From positions 1-44,770 of the forward strand of contig CAJUKY010000016.1 of NCBI GenBank assembly GCA_910587055.1: a stretch of 44,770 nt of DNA. The letters are read 5' to 3'. The notes under the pieces are model-generated. The model saw only the letters and a program-made list of their open reading frames with translations, made no database searches and had not been told where the DNA came from. Positions 23,620 to 31,635 of this stretch are shown one piece after another. The position numbers and the translations under genes are program-made. This DNA comes from Candidatus Gastranaerophilales bacterium. GTDB taxonomy: Bacteria; Cyanobacteriota; Vampirovibrionia; Gastranaerophilales; Gastranaerophilaceae. How positions within the stretch are numbered: the stretch's first letter is position 1; each line of letters opens with the position of its first letter.

Positions 23620-24159
23620 TTGTTAAAGGTTATACATAAAAAAATTGTGCCTGTTTTTGTATTCTTGCTGTTGTTAAATACAATAAATCCTTGTATTTCA
23701 AAGGCGCAGAAAGATTTCTATATAACGGCTGAAGATATTTTGCAAACTCAGGGAAAAGAACCTGAAGTTAAATTTTCAAAAAAAGTTGCGCGTGAAATTA
23801 AAACCATGGAAAAAAGGCATTTTTCGGGTGTAAATAATTATGACAGCGATAAATACAGAATTGCAAAACTTGAAGAATATCTTCTCGGGCGCACATGGGA
23901 ATTTTTGCCCGTAGATACGCGTATGGAAAAATTAAAACTTGCCTCTCAAAGAAAGGCCTTATCGGGAACTTCAATCCCTGCTTCGCTCAGGAAAGCAGGC
24001 TTCAGCCCGAAAAGAATTGCAAATGATTCAACCCCCGTTTATAATGACGACGACAATGTAGGCCTGATTGACGGCTTTTTAAGGCTGATAAATAAAGATG
24101 CCTTTGACGCTTACAATGCTCAGAAAAAAAGAATGTATGAAAGATATGATTATGAGTAA
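23620..24159 (+). CDS. Small secreted hypothetical protein
   Basis: A 179-residue protein with an N-terminal signal sequence (KKIVPVFVFLLLLNTINPCI) and a polar mature part. The start appears to be a TTG at about 23620 behind GGTGG, since no ATG precedes the signal sequence. RIAKLEEYLLGRTWEFLPVDTRMEKLKLA looks like a short conserved motif; repeats of R-I-x-x-L-E-x-x-L-x-G-x-x-[FW] with R-x-x-x-L are seen in some cyanobacterial envelope proteins. The C-terminus is charged and Tyr-rich (YNAQKKRMYERYDYE). Function unknown. Confidence 0.65.
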   Translation: MLKVIHKKIVPVFVFLLLLNTINPCISKAQKDFYITAEDILQTQGKEPEVKFSKKVAREIKTMEKRHFSGVNNYDSDKYRIAKLEEYLLGRTWEFLPVDTRMEKLKLASQRKALSGTSIPASLRKAGFSPKRIANDSTPVYNDDDNVGLIDGFLRLINKDAFDAYNAQKKRMYERYDYE

Positions 24160-24186
24160 AGTTTAAAAATACTCCTTTTAATTCTC

Positions 24187-24215
24187 TTGCAAGAAAAGTA
24201 TGCTCATTGTATTAT
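24187..24215 (+). promoter_or_regulatory. Promoter of the probable rpoZ gene
   Basis: TTGCAA at 24187-24192, a 17-nt spacer and TATTAT at 24210-24215. Transcription would start near 24222, right at the AAGGAG ribosome-binding site (24222-24227), giving a very short leader before the ATG at 24234. Confidence 0.6.
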
Positions 24216-24233
24216 TAAAATAAGGAGAAATTT

Positions 24234-24479
24234 ATGAGCCAAATTACAAAAATAGCATGGGAATTGAATGAAAAAACACCCAACAGATATCAATTAGTAT
24301 ACGAACTTATTGAACTTGCCAAAAAATTGGTGGATGAATCTCAAATGAAAAAAAACAAAGATGACTTCGGATATGATTTTGAAGCATCTTATGATTCAAA
24401 TATTAAAAAAGAAAAACCTGTGCAGCATGCCATTATGGTAAAAGCATCAGAAGCTGATGACAGCGGACTTGTGGGCTAA
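24234..24479 (+). CDS. rpoZ: Probable RNA polymerase omega subunit
   Basis: An 81-residue acidic protein. NRYQLVYELIELAKKLVDE matches the NRYxLVxxxAxRAxxL core of omega. KPVQHAIMVKAS matches the later KPVxxAIxEI segment, about 40 residues on as expected. Omega folds onto the beta' subunit and aids polymerase assembly. The protein lacks the clear N-terminal DLL motif and has a longer acidic linker, so this assignment is probable rather than certain. It precedes the purine nucleoside phosphorylase gene by 36 nt and probably shares its promoter. Confidence 0.65.
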   Translation: MSQITKIAWELNEKTPNRYQLVYELIELAKKLVDESQMKKNKDDFGYDFEASYDSNIKKEKPVQHAIMVKASEADDSGLVG

Positions 24480-24515
24480 TTTTGCCTTAAAATCAGATTT
24501 AAAAGGTATTTAAAA

Positions 24516-25316
24516 TTGCAGGCCGCGATAGATTTCATAAAAGAAAAAACTGGAAATTTTACGCCTGAAATAGCTCTGGTGCTTGGTTCCGGTTTGGGGG
24601 ATTTTACAAAGAATTTAAACGGGATAACGATAGAATACGGCGATATCCCGGGTTTTAAAACATCAACGGTTAAAGGACATAAAGGCTCTTTATTTTTCAC
24701 AACCCTTTTTGATAAAAAGCTTGTTATAATGCAGGGCAGACTGCATTTTTATGAAGGGTATGAACTTTCCGATATCACATATCCTGTTAAAATTTTTAAA
24801 AAACTTGGGGTTGAAACTTTAATTTTAACAAATGCGGCAGGTTCTTTAAGGGAAGATTTTAAACCTTCCGATTTAATGCTGATAACAGATCACATTAATT
24901 TCACCGCAAAAAATCCCCTTATAGGAAAAAATGACGATACGCTGGGTGAAAGATTTCCTGATATGTCAAATATCTATACGGAAGCCTTAAGAGATAAAGT
25001 AAAAGAATGCGCCCTTGATACGGGAATTGAAATTAAAGAGGGTGTGTATGTTATGACAACGGGCCCGAGCTATGAAACACCTGCAGAAGTCAAAATGTTC
25101 GGGAGCCTTGGCGGGAGTGCTGTCGGAATGTCTACGGTGCCCGAGGCTATAGTTTCCAATTATCTTGGCATGAAAACTATCGGTATCAGCCTTATCACAA
25201 ACTATGCAAGCGGAATTTCAAAAAATAAATTAAGCCATAATGAAGTGGTTGAAGTGGGACGTATTGCAACGCAAAAGTTTACAAAGCTTGTAAATGCCAT
25301 TATAAATAAATTATAG
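24516..25316 (+). CDS. punA: Purine nucleoside phosphorylase
   Basis: A 266-residue trimeric-type PNP that converts inosine or guanosine and phosphate to the base and ribose 1-phosphate. Visible are the phosphate loop VLGSGLGDF, the second phosphate site MQGRLHFYEGY, LILTNAAGSL (purine pocket), VYVMTTGPSYETPAEVKM and GSAVGMSTVPEAIVSN, then ISLITNYASGI. It starts at a TTG (24516) behind AAAAGG; no ATG is available before the conserved AAIDFIKEKTG start. It lies downstream of probable rpoZ. Confidence 0.95.
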   Translation: MQAAIDFIKEKTGNFTPEIALVLGSGLGDFTKNLNGITIEYGDIPGFKTSTVKGHKGSLFFTTLFDKKLVIMQGRLHFYEGYELSDITYPVKIFKKLGVETLILTNAAGSLREDFKPSDLMLITDHINFTAKNPLIGKNDDTLGERFPDMSNIYTEALRDKVKECALDTGIEIKEGVYVMTTGPSYETPAEVKMFGSLGGSAVGMSTVPEAIVSNYLGMKTIGISLITNYASGISKNKLSHNEVVEVGRIATQKFTKLVNAIINKL

Positions 25317-25351
25317 ATATAAAGTTTTTGATAAAAAATCCGATAATAAAA

Positions 25352-25388
25352 TTGTAAGTTACAAATGTAGTTCTTGAAAAACAAGAAC
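25352..25388 (+). promoter_or_regulatory. Two small inverted repeats before the R3H ATPase gene
   Basis: TTGTAA-G-TTACAA at 25352-25364 is a perfect 6-1-6 inverted repeat. GTTCTTG (25370-25376), AAAAA, CAAGAAC (25382-25388) is a perfect 7-bp hairpin. There is no T run after the hairpin, so termination is unlikely; an operator or 5' leader structure is possible. Confidence 0.35.
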
Positions 25389-25439
25389 CGCAAAACACCA
25401 GATAAGATGTAGTTTTTAGCTTTTGAAAGGCAAAAATAT

Positions 25440-27053
25440 ATGAGCGAGATACAATTTCAAAATGACATCCGGCTTCTGATTGATATTTTGCCCCCGAAAA
25501 TAAAACGGCATATAACCGAAGGCAGCCTTGATGAAGCTATTGAAATCGTCCTTGATATAGGAAGAATTCCTGAAGTCCGCATCGGAAACGGAAGAATTAT
25601 GTATCTTGGTTCTGATACGGTTGTTTCGGATGATATTAATTTTATTGTGGAAAAAATCCCCGAATTTACCTCTGATAACCGCTCCGGTATCGCAGGAACC
25701 CTTCACAGAATTTCCGCCATAAGAAACAGACAGGGAAAAATTATAGGCCTTACAATGCGTATAGGGCGTGTTGTAACGGGCACAATTGCCTGTATTAAAG
25801 ATTTTGTTATGCAAAATAAAAGCATACTTTTCTTGGGGCGCCCCGGTGTCGGTAAAACTACAAAACTCCGTGAAATTTCAAGACTTGTAGCGGATGAACT
25901 CGGCAAAAGGGTTGTAGTAGTCGATACTTCAAATGAAATAGCAGGTGACGGCGATGTTGCACACCCCGCAATCGGAAAAGCAAGAAGAATGCAGGTTTCT
26001 CAGCCGGAATTTCAAAAAGATATAATGATTGAAGCGGTTGAAAACCATACGCCCGAAGTTATTGTTGTGGATGAAATCGGAACGGAGCTTGAAGCTCAGG
26101 CGGCAAGAACTATTGCAGAGCGCGGAGTTATGCTTATTGCAACCGCACACGGCAACACGCTTGAAAATATCATTAAAAACCCCGCTATGTCTGATTTGGT
26201 AGGGGGTGTAAGTTCTGTTACCCTCGGTGATGATGAGGCAAAGCACAGAGGATGCCAGAAAACCGTTTTGGAGCGTGAAAAACAGCCTACATTTGATATT
26301 GTAATAGAAATAATAGACAGAAACACACTCGCTGTTTATAAAAACACGGCAGAAGCTGTGGACTACATTCTGCGCGGCTGGCCGATTACTCCTGAAATAA
26401 GAAAAGTGGATGAAAATTACGAAACAAAAGAAACAAAGCCCGCTCAAAATACCGAAAACAGAATTATGGACAGAGTGAATGAGCTGGACAGCAAGACTGC
26501 AAGCGCACAGAGTCCTTTGAATTTTTCATTCAACAGGCAAAAATATGTTGATGATGTGAAAAATCATAAAAAAATCTATATTTATGCCGTATCCCGCTCT
26601 ATTGTGGATAAAATCATAGAAAGGCTTGATATTAACGCAGAAATTGTCAGAAACGTTGAAGATGCAGATTTTGTAATCGCACACAAAAACTTTGCAAAAG
26701 GCGGTACAAAAGTGCTTGCCGTTGCTAATGAATACAGGCTTCCTGTCTATTTTGTGCGCACAAATTCAATGTCGCAGATTCAAAAAGTGTTGAAAGATGC
26801 TTTGCATCTAACACAGGAGCAAGTATATGAACATAAATATACGGGCTATATGGATGAAGCTGAACTTGCGCTTGATGAAGCAAAGGCTGCCATTGCAAAG
26901 GTTATGGAGGGGGCTGAAACTGTTGAATTGGAGCCTCAGCCGCAGCATATCAGGAAACTGCAGCATGAATATGTGGAAGCACACAATTTATCTTCCGTAA
27001 GCGAAGGAGAGGGCCCTGCAAGGCATTTAAGGATATTTAGAGAAAAAGATTGA
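25440..27053 (+). CDS. R3H-domain AAA ATPase (Ycf45/SpoIIIAA-like)
   Basis: A 537-residue protein of the family found in Cyanobacteria and plastids (Ycf45), with a SpoIIIAA-like ATPase core. Walker A is GRPGVGKT at 133-140 and Walker B is VIVVDEIG at 207-214, followed by AERGVMLIATAHGNTLENII (sensor region) and GGVSSVTLGDDEA. The middle is a low-complexity linker. The C-terminal part has a KIYIYAVSRSIVDKIIERLD region, a FVIAHKNFAKGGTKVLAVAN segment, and a terminal R3H-like nucleic-acid-binding motif (GEGPARHLRIF). A role in RNA or DNA handling is inferred. It overlaps the next gene at TGATG. Confidence 0.88.
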   Translation: MSEIQFQNDIRLLIDILPPKIKRHITEGSLDEAIEIVLDIGRIPEVRIGNGRIMYLGSDTVVSDDINFIVEKIPEFTSDNRSGIAGTLHRISAIRNRQGKIIGLTMRIGRVVTGTIACIKDFVMQNKSILFLGRPGVGKTTKLREISRLVADELGKRVVVVDTSNEIAGDGDVAHPAIGKARRMQVSQPEFQKDIMIEAVENHTPEVIVVDEIGTELEAQAARTIAERGVMLIATAHGNTLENIIKNPAMSDLVGGVSSVTLGDDEAKHRGCQKTVLEREKQPTFDIVIEIIDRNTLAVYKNTAEAVDYILRGWPITPEIRKVDENYETKETKPAQNTENRIMDRVNELDSKTASAQSPLNFSFNRQKYVDDVKNHKKIYIYAVSRSIVDKIIERLDINAEIVRNVEDADFVIAHKNFAKGGTKVLAVANEYRLPVYFVRTNSMSQIQKVLKDALHLTQEQVYEHKYTGYMDEAELALDEAKAAIAKVMEGAETVELEPQPQHIRKLQHEYVEAHNLSSVSEGEGPARHLRIFREKD

Positions 27054-27685
27054 TGAACCTGTTTGATTTAATATTTAAAAATAGCAATAAAACCAAAACC
27101 CGTACCGCGTCTGATAAACCGTGTGCTGTACATAAAAAAACGGCGCAAAAAACCGAAAACATAAACGGAATTTTTATAACCTATAAAAAACACCCGTTTT
27201 CAAAAAGCATCAGAATTACTCCAAAAGCAAACGGAGAGGTACTTGTCACCCTGCCAAAAAATGTACCTTATTCCTGCGCTAAAGATTTTGTTTTAAAAAA
27301 TATCGGCTGGATAAAAGAAAATATAAAATCCAAAAAGCAAATCCCGCTTGATATTATTGATGAAAGAAGACGGCTTGCGCATAAAATTCTGCCAAAAAGG
27401 CTGGATGAGCTTGCACAAAAATTCGGCTTTAAATACAGAAAACTTTTTATTAAAAACCAGAAAACCGTCTGGGGCAGCTGTTCTTATATGAACAATATTA
27501 ATTTAAATCTTAATCTTGTTGCACTTGATAAGGAATTTATCGATTATGTTATTTTGCATGAATTAACCCATACCGTACATAAAAACCACCAGAAAGCTTT
27601 TTATAATCTTTTAACAAAAAATATGCCTGATGCACTTGAAATTCAAAAAAGGCTGAAAAAAATTAAAATCTCAAGCCTTGCTTAA
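27053..27685 (+). CDS. YgjP/WLM-type zinc metallopeptidase
   Basis: A 210-residue protein of the YgjP (DUF45, SprT-like) family. The beta-rich N-terminal part (IRITPKANGEVLVTLPKNVP, then KDFVLKNIGWIKENI) precedes TVWGSCS and the zinc site ILHELTHTVHKNHQKAF. His169, Glu170 and His173 form HExxH, and His179 is the likely third ligand. The ATG (27053) overlaps the TGA of the R3H ATPase gene, so the two are translationally coupled. The first 35 residues are a Lys/Thr-rich extension. Substrate unknown. Confidence 0.88.
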   Translation: MNLFDLIFKNSNKTKTRTASDKPCAVHKKTAQKTENINGIFITYKKHPFSKSIRITPKANGEVLVTLPKNVPYSCAKDFVLKNIGWIKENIKSKKQIPLDIIDERRRLAHKILPKRLDELAQKFGFKYRKLFIKNQKTVWGSCSYMNNINLNLNLVALDKEFIDYVILHELTHTVHKNHQKAFYNLLTKNMPDALEIQKRLKKIKISSLA

Positions 27686-27712
27686 AAATTAAACCGGAGG
27701 AGGATGTTCTAA

Positions 27713-28498
27713 ATGAGTGATGAGAAAAAGCCCGCATTTATATCAAGCATTATTGATGAGTTTGTAAATACGGGTAAAATCAAGGCAGACAGAAAGTTTA
27801 CAAAAACACTTATCCTCTCAATTCTTGCAGGAGCATTTATAGCATTCGGCGCATATTCAAGTCTCCTTGTAAGATTAGGTCTGCCTGCGGGTTTAGGACG
27901 TTTTATTGCGGGTATTGTATTTTCAAGCGGTCTTATAATGATAACAATGACAGGTGCCGAGCTTTTTACGGGCAATATTTTAATGACTTTTTCTTTATTT
28001 GAGAAGAAAATTAAAATATTTCAAATGCTGAAAAACTGGCTGTTTGTCTGGTTCGGGAATTTTGCCGGCGCACTTTTAGCGGTATTTCTTATTATCTATA
28101 GCACAAAACAACCGGCGGATTATTTAAACCTTGCTTATACGACAGCTTTAAATAAGGTCTCGCTGAGTCCCTTAAATTGTTTTATCAGCGGTATTTTATG
28201 CAACTGGCTTGTTTGTATGGCGGTATATATGGCGCAGTATGCAAAGGATGCCGCAAGCAAAATTTTAGGAATAGTCTTTCCTATAACGGTTTTCATAATA
28301 GCAGGATACGAGCACAGCGTTGCAAATATGTTTTTTATCCCATCGGGCATGGCGGCTCAATTTTTGTTAGAAAATACTCCTGAAACTTTTATAACGGCAG
28401 GTGCATTTTTACATAATATTATTCCTGTTACCCTTGGAAATATAGCAGGCGCAATACTTTTTGTTTCGGCTCCATTGTTTCTGGCGCATAAAAAATAA
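27713..28498 (+). CDS. Formate/nitrite transporter family channel
   Basis: A 261-residue FNT (FocA/NirC-like) integral membrane protein with six expected TM helices. The cytoplasmic N-terminal helix precedes SILAGAFIAFGAYSSLLV. GAELFTGNILM is the conserved TM2b break. LKNWLFVWFGNFAGALLAVF, GILCNWLVCMAVYMAQYAKD (TM5 break) and EHSVANMFFIPSG follow. It probably exchanges formate, nitrite or hydrosulfide with protons; the substrate cannot be told from sequence. GGAGGAGG precedes the ATG. It is convergent with the carbonic anhydrase gene, only 12 nt apart, which may hint at linked C1 or bicarbonate metabolism. Confidence 0.93.
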   Translation: MSDEKKPAFISSIIDEFVNTGKIKADRKFTKTLILSILAGAFIAFGAYSSLLVRLGLPAGLGRFIAGIVFSSGLIMITMTGAELFTGNILMTFSLFEKKIKIFQMLKNWLFVWFGNFAGALLAVFLIIYSTKQPADYLNLAYTTALNKVSLSPLNCFISGILCNWLVCMAVYMAQYAKDAASKILGIVFPITVFIIAGYEHSVANMFFIPSGMAAQFLLENTPETFITAGAFLHNIIPVTLGNIAGAILFVSAPLFLAHKK

Positions 28499-28510
28499 AA
28501 TTTACATTAG

Positions 28511-29098
28511 CTATTCTATAACATTTATTCTGCCGGTTTCAATATCAAAATAGGTTTTTACGATTTTTAAACCCTCATTTTCTGTGGCATTTTTTATAAT
28601 GTTTGATTTTACCAAAAGCCTGTGTTTGCATACTTCCAGATATTCTTTTGCAAGAATATCATAATCTTCCACCCCTTTTTCATGTTTAACGGATTGCACC
28701 TGATAAATAAGATTTTCAAAACAATCGTTATATAAAGGGGCGCTGAGCGCGTATTTCATAACCCCGCAATCCTGATGGCTTAAAATTATAAGGAGCTTTA
28801 TTTTTAATTTTTTAACGGCATATTCAATGCTCTCTAAAACATTTGGCCCTATTGTATTACCCGCCGTGCGTACACAGAATAATTCCCCGAGCCCTGTATC
28901 AAATAAAATTTCGGGGCAAACCCTTGAGTCAGAGCAGGTTAAAACTATTGCATACGGTTTTTGCCCCTCTTCAAGGCTTTTTAGCATTGAATCAAAACAA
29001 TAATTTTTTATTTCGGGTTTTCCTTCAATAAATTTTTTATTTCCATCAAGAAGAAATTCAAGTGCCTCATCCGGTGTATTAAAACTCAATTTTCTCAT
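28511..29098 (-). CDS. Beta-class carbonic anhydrase
   Basis: A 195-residue zinc enzyme interconverting CO2 and bicarbonate in the cytoplasm. The zinc ligands are Cys55 (TCSDSR), His108 and Cys111 (SHQDCGV). The Asp57-Arg59 dyad is intact. CVRTAGNTIGPNVLESIEYA is the conserved core. The protein is short but complete for the bacterial beta class, and ends convergently with the FNT gene. Confidence 0.94.
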   Translation of the reverse strand: MRKLSFNTPDEALEFLLDGNKKFIEGKPEIKNYCFDSMLKSLEEGQKPYAIVLTCSDSRVCPEILFDTGLGELFCVRTAGNTIGPNVLESIEYAVKKLKIKLLIILSHQDCGVMKYALSAPLYNDCFENLIYQVQSVKHEKGVEDYDILAKEYLEVCKHRLLVKSNIIKNATENEGLKIVKTYFDIETGRINVIE

Positions 29099-29140
29099 AT
29101 GTGCTCCAAATAATCTTTAAATTATTATAACAAACATTTT

Positions 29141-29329
29141 TTAAAACTTGATAACATCATGAAATTTATTAAGCTGTTCTGCAATCAGTTCTGCAATAAC
29201 GGTGCCTTCGGGGGAGTTTTCCGCCGCAAAAGAAGTAAAGATGTTATTTATATCTTCAAGTTTGTTCGCTATTTCTTCGACATCTAAAAGCTTATTTCTT
29301 AACTCTATAATTTCATTTTTCCTTTTCAT
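29141..29329 (-). CDS. Small helical hypothetical protein
   Basis: A 62-residue acidic protein, probably two helices: IIELRNKLLDVEEIANKLED and TVIAELIAEQLNKFHDV, with no TM segment. AAGGAG lies 5 nt before the ATG. It is divergent from the AbrB-like regulator, with a 112-nt shared intergenic region, so the regulator may control it. No family is recognised. Confidence 0.6.
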   Translation of the reverse strand: MKRKNEIIELRNKLLDVEEIANKLEDINNIFTSFAAENSPEGTVIAELIAEQLNKFHDVIKF

Positions 29330-29429
29330 AAAATCTCCTTAAACTAAGTTTTTACTATGTATATGATATATTAAAAACAATAAAATTTTTGTATTTTTTA
29401 ATATATTAGTATAAAAACTTAATAAAAGT

Positions 29430-29435
29430 TATAAT
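29430..29435 (+). promoter_or_regulatory. -10 element of the AbrB-like gene, possibly leaderless
   Basis: Consensus TATAAT at 29430-29435, six nt before the ATG at 29442. The -35 is weak (TTAGTA at 29406-29411, 18-nt spacer). No Shine-Dalgarno is visible. Confidence 0.45.
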
Positions 29436-29441
29436 TTTCAT

Positions 29442-29621
29442 ATGAGAAAGAAGATATTAAAGCTTGGAAAAACAAGCCACTGTATAACTCTAAGTCCAAC
29501 ATTTCTTGATCTTTTGGGTATTAATCCGAAAGAAGCAAGCAGCTATTCACTGGATATTTCTTTTAAGGACAATTCTTTAATTCTAAAAAATCCTATTAAA
29601 GAAAATAAAGAAAAAGAATAG
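29442..29621 (+). CDS. AbrB/MazE-like DNA-binding protein
   Basis: A 59-residue protein, below usual ORF cut-offs. KLGKTSHCITLSPTFLDLLG followed by INPKEASSYSLDISFKDNSL and ILKN follows the swapped-hairpin (AbrB/MazE/SpoVT) pattern of a basic start, an I-x-L-P-like strand, a helix ending in LGI-P, and two closing strands. The usual Pro of LPK is in LSP here. Such proteins are transition regulators or antitoxins; no toxin gene is next to it. The stop codon lies 6 nt before a roughly 140-bp inverted-repeat element. Confidence 0.65.
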   Translation: MRKKILKLGKTSHCITLSPTFLDLLGINPKEASSYSLDISFKDNSLILKNPIKENKEKE

Positions 29622-29627
29622 AGATTT

Positions 29628-29767
29628 TCTGGATTGCCGCAGTCGCTTTGCTCCTTCGCAATGACAAAGATTGATATTGTGAATAATAGGGTTATTCTTA
29701 ATTTTGGTAATTATAAATTAATTCTGTCATTGCGAGCGACCGCAGGGAGCGTGGCAATCCAGACAAT
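29628..29767. mobile_element. MITE-like inverted-repeat element, copy A
   Basis: About 140 bp: a left arm beginning TCTGGATTG and ending CAATGAC (29628-29665), a 60-nt AT-rich core, and a right arm beginning GTCATTG and ending CAATCCAGA plus CAAT (29726-29767). The arms are inverted copies at both edges, with different centres. The core is homologous to copy B (27 of 29 identical over the best part). It contains no gene. Confidence 0.78.
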
Positions 29768-29770
29768 ATA

Positions 29771-30053
29771 TTAATTCATAAAATTGTCGTACAAATCAAT
29801 CCATTCAGCATTAATGCTCTCAATTAGTTCAAGTTGAACCTGCCTTAATTTGCTTTTCTCTTAAAATTGCTTGTTCTATATCTTCAAATACTTCATAATA
29901 TCCAAGTTTGTTAACATTGTATAATTTTGTAAATCCGTCCACAAGTTTATTTTTATGCTGAAATATGCGTTTTACTAAATCAGAAGTAACTCCTGTATAC
30001 AATGTTCCGTTGCGTTTGCTAAAAAGAATATAGACATAATACTGTTTTGCCAT
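29771..30053 (-). pseudogene. GIY-YIG endonuclease gene, frameshifted
   Basis: Starts MAKQYYVYILFSKRNGTLYT and continues GVTSDLVKRIFQHKNKLVDG, the GIY-YIG core of small UPF0213-type nucleases, up to LREKQIKAGS. The frame then hits TGA (29831-29829). The family's remaining C-terminus is found in another frame: QLELIESINAEWIDLYDNF to a TAA at 29773-29771. About three codons plus a frame change are missing between the parts, consistent with an out-of-frame deletion. An apparent upstream extension (MSLRATNGMRSNPEKN) is only the translated arm of element B. The gene lies between two copies of the inverted-repeat element. Confidence 0.8.
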
Positions 30054-30102
30054 TCTTAAATAATATTTGTTAAAGCATTTAATGTCAATTTCAGAATTCT
30101 TT

Positions 30103-30239
30103 TCTGGATTGCTGCGCATCCCGTTGGTCGCTCGCAATGACAAGAATTAATATTATTGATAATATTTATTCTTATTTTTGGTAATTATAAGTTAATCTTT
30201 GTCATTGCGAAGGAGTGCTAACGACTGCGACAATCCAGA
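30103..30239. mobile_element. MITE-like inverted-repeat element, copy B
   Basis: About 137 bp with the same plan as copy A: left arm 30103-30141, 59-nt AT-rich core 30142-30200, right arm 30201-30239. Outer edges are TCTGGATTG and CAATCCAGA, inner edges CAATGAC and GTCATTG. The core shares ATTCTTA...TTTTGGTAATTATAA with copy A. No gene inside. Confidence 0.78.
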
Positions 30240-30310
30240 AAACTTGCTCTTCTTAAAATACTGTGTTTCAGTTGATTGTTTGCAACAGCAATAATAATCA
30301 ATTTAAAAAT

Positions 30311-30341
30311 TTAAGACTCCAAATTTAATATGGAGCCTTAA
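30311..30341 (-). terminator. Terminator of serS
   Basis: Reverse-strand hairpin with 11-bp arms, TTAAGGCTCCA and TGGAGTCTTAA (one G-U pair), and a 9-nt loop, followed on that strand by ATTTTTAAA. It lies 29 nt beyond the serS stop. Confidence 0.7.
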
Positions 30342-30369
30342 ATAATAATATAATTTTATAATTGAAATT

Positions 30370-31635
30370 CTATATAATATCAAACCCTGTGTATTTTCTG
30401 AGCACTTCAGGGATTATAATATGACCGTCTTCCGTTTGGAAATTTTCTAAAATTGCGGCAAAAGTTCTGCCCACGGCAAGCCCTGATCCGTTTAAAGTAT
30501 GCACAAATTCAGGCTTCCCTGTAGTTTTACTTCTGTATTTGATATTTGCTCTTCTTGCTTGAAAATCGCCGAAATTAGAACAGCTTGAAATTTCCTTATA
30601 ATTATCATAAGAAGGAAGCCAAACCTCAAGGTCGTAGCATTTTTTAGCCGAAAATCCGATATCTCCCGTGCAAAGCTCTACCCTTCTAAACGGAAGGTTT
30701 AATAATTCTAATACCCTTTCAGCATTTCTTGTAAGTTTTTCATGCTCTTCTTCGCTTGTTTCGGGGGTGGTTAATTTTACAAGTTCAACCTTGTTAAATT
30801 GATGAAGCCTTATAAGCCCCCTTGTATCTTTTCCTGCAGAACCTGCTTCACGTCTGAAACACGGTGTATATGCCGTCATATATTTTGGCAGGTCATCTTC
30901 GTTTAAAATTTCGTTTTGATAAATATTTGTAACGGGAACTTCCGCTGTCGGAATTAAAAATAAATCTTCATCCACACATTTAAACATATCCTCTTTAAAT
31001 TTCGGCAATTGTCCCGTACCTGTCATTGCGGCTGAATTTACAAGGATTGGCGGCAAAATTTCTTCATAGCCGTGTTCTTGCGTATGTACTTCCAGGAAAA
31101 AATTAATAATGGCGCGCTCTAAAGCAGCACCTTTTCCTCTGTATAAGCTGAATCTTGTATGCGCAAGTTTTACCCCGCGTTCAAAATCAAGAAGCCCCAG
31201 TTTCTCGCCTAATTCCCAGTGCGGTTTTAATTCATAATTTTTTCTGGTAGGTTCGCCCACTACTTTTTTTACAACGTTAAATGTTTCATCGGGTCCGATT
31301 GCAATGTTTTCATCCGGAGTATTCGGTGTGCAAAGAAGAAAATCTTTTTGCTTTGTATCAAGCTCGGCCTGTTTTTCTTCAAGTGCTTTGATATCGTCTG
31401 CCATAGCTTTTACTTCCGCTTGAAGTTCATCGGCATCTTTTCCTGCTTTTTTAAGCTCGCCAATTGTCTGTGACATTGATTTTCTTTTAGCGCGGAGCTC
31501 ATCTGTTTGAAATTGTATTTTACGTCTTTCGTTATCAATCTCTAAAACTTCATTAATAGAAAGATTCGGGTTTCTTCTTTTTAAAAGTTCGTTAATTTTT
31601 TCAGGATTTTCTCTGATTAATTTAATATCAAGCAT
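30370..31635 (-). CDS. serS: Seryl-tRNA synthetase
   Basis: A 421-residue class II aminoacyl-tRNA synthetase. The N-terminal antiparallel coiled-coil arm that reads tRNA-Ser spans about residues 25-100 (LRAKRKSMSQTIGELKKAGK onward). The catalytic core has LPKFKEDMF, TAEVPVTNIY, motif 2 CFRREAGSAGKDTRGLIRLH, and motif 3 LNGSGLAVGRTFAAILENFQ. Length is normal. Its ATG overlaps the end of the upstream pseudouridine synthase gene by 8 nt, so the two are coupled. Confidence 0.98.
   Translation of the reverse strand: MLDIKLIRENPEKINELLKRRNPNLSINEVLEIDNERRKIQFQTDELRAKRKSMSQTIGELKKAGKDADELQAEVKAMADDIKALEEKQAELDTKQKDFLLCTPNTPDENIAIGPDETFNVVKKVVGEPTRKNYELKPHWELGEKLGLLDFERGVKLAHTRFSLYRGKGAALERAIINFFLEVHTQEHGYEEILPPILVNSAAMTGTGQLPKFKEDMFKCVDEDLFLIPTAEVPVTNIYQNEILNEDDLPKYMTAYTPCFRREAGSAGKDTRGLIRLHQFNKVELVKLTTPETSEEEHEKLTRNAERVLELLNLPFRRVELCTGDIGFSAKKCYDLEVWLPSYDNYKEISSCSNFGDFQARRANIKYRSKTTGKPEFVHTLNGSGLAVGRTFAAILENFQTEDGHIIIPEVLRKYTGFDII

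Noticed and set aside
29442..29621. Toxin-antitoxin pair formed by the AbrB-like protein and its neighbours
   Set aside because: Neither neighbour looks like a MazF-, PIN- or RelE-type toxin, and the 62-residue gene is divergent rather than co-directional.
30054..30143. N-terminal extension of the GIY-YIG ORF (MSLRATNGMRSNPEKN)
   Set aside because: It is a translated arm of the dispersed repeat; the domain begins at the ATG at 30053.
29628..30239. Insertion sequence with its own transposase
   Set aside because: No transposase ORF lies in or between the inverted-repeat elements; only the broken GIY-YIG gene does.
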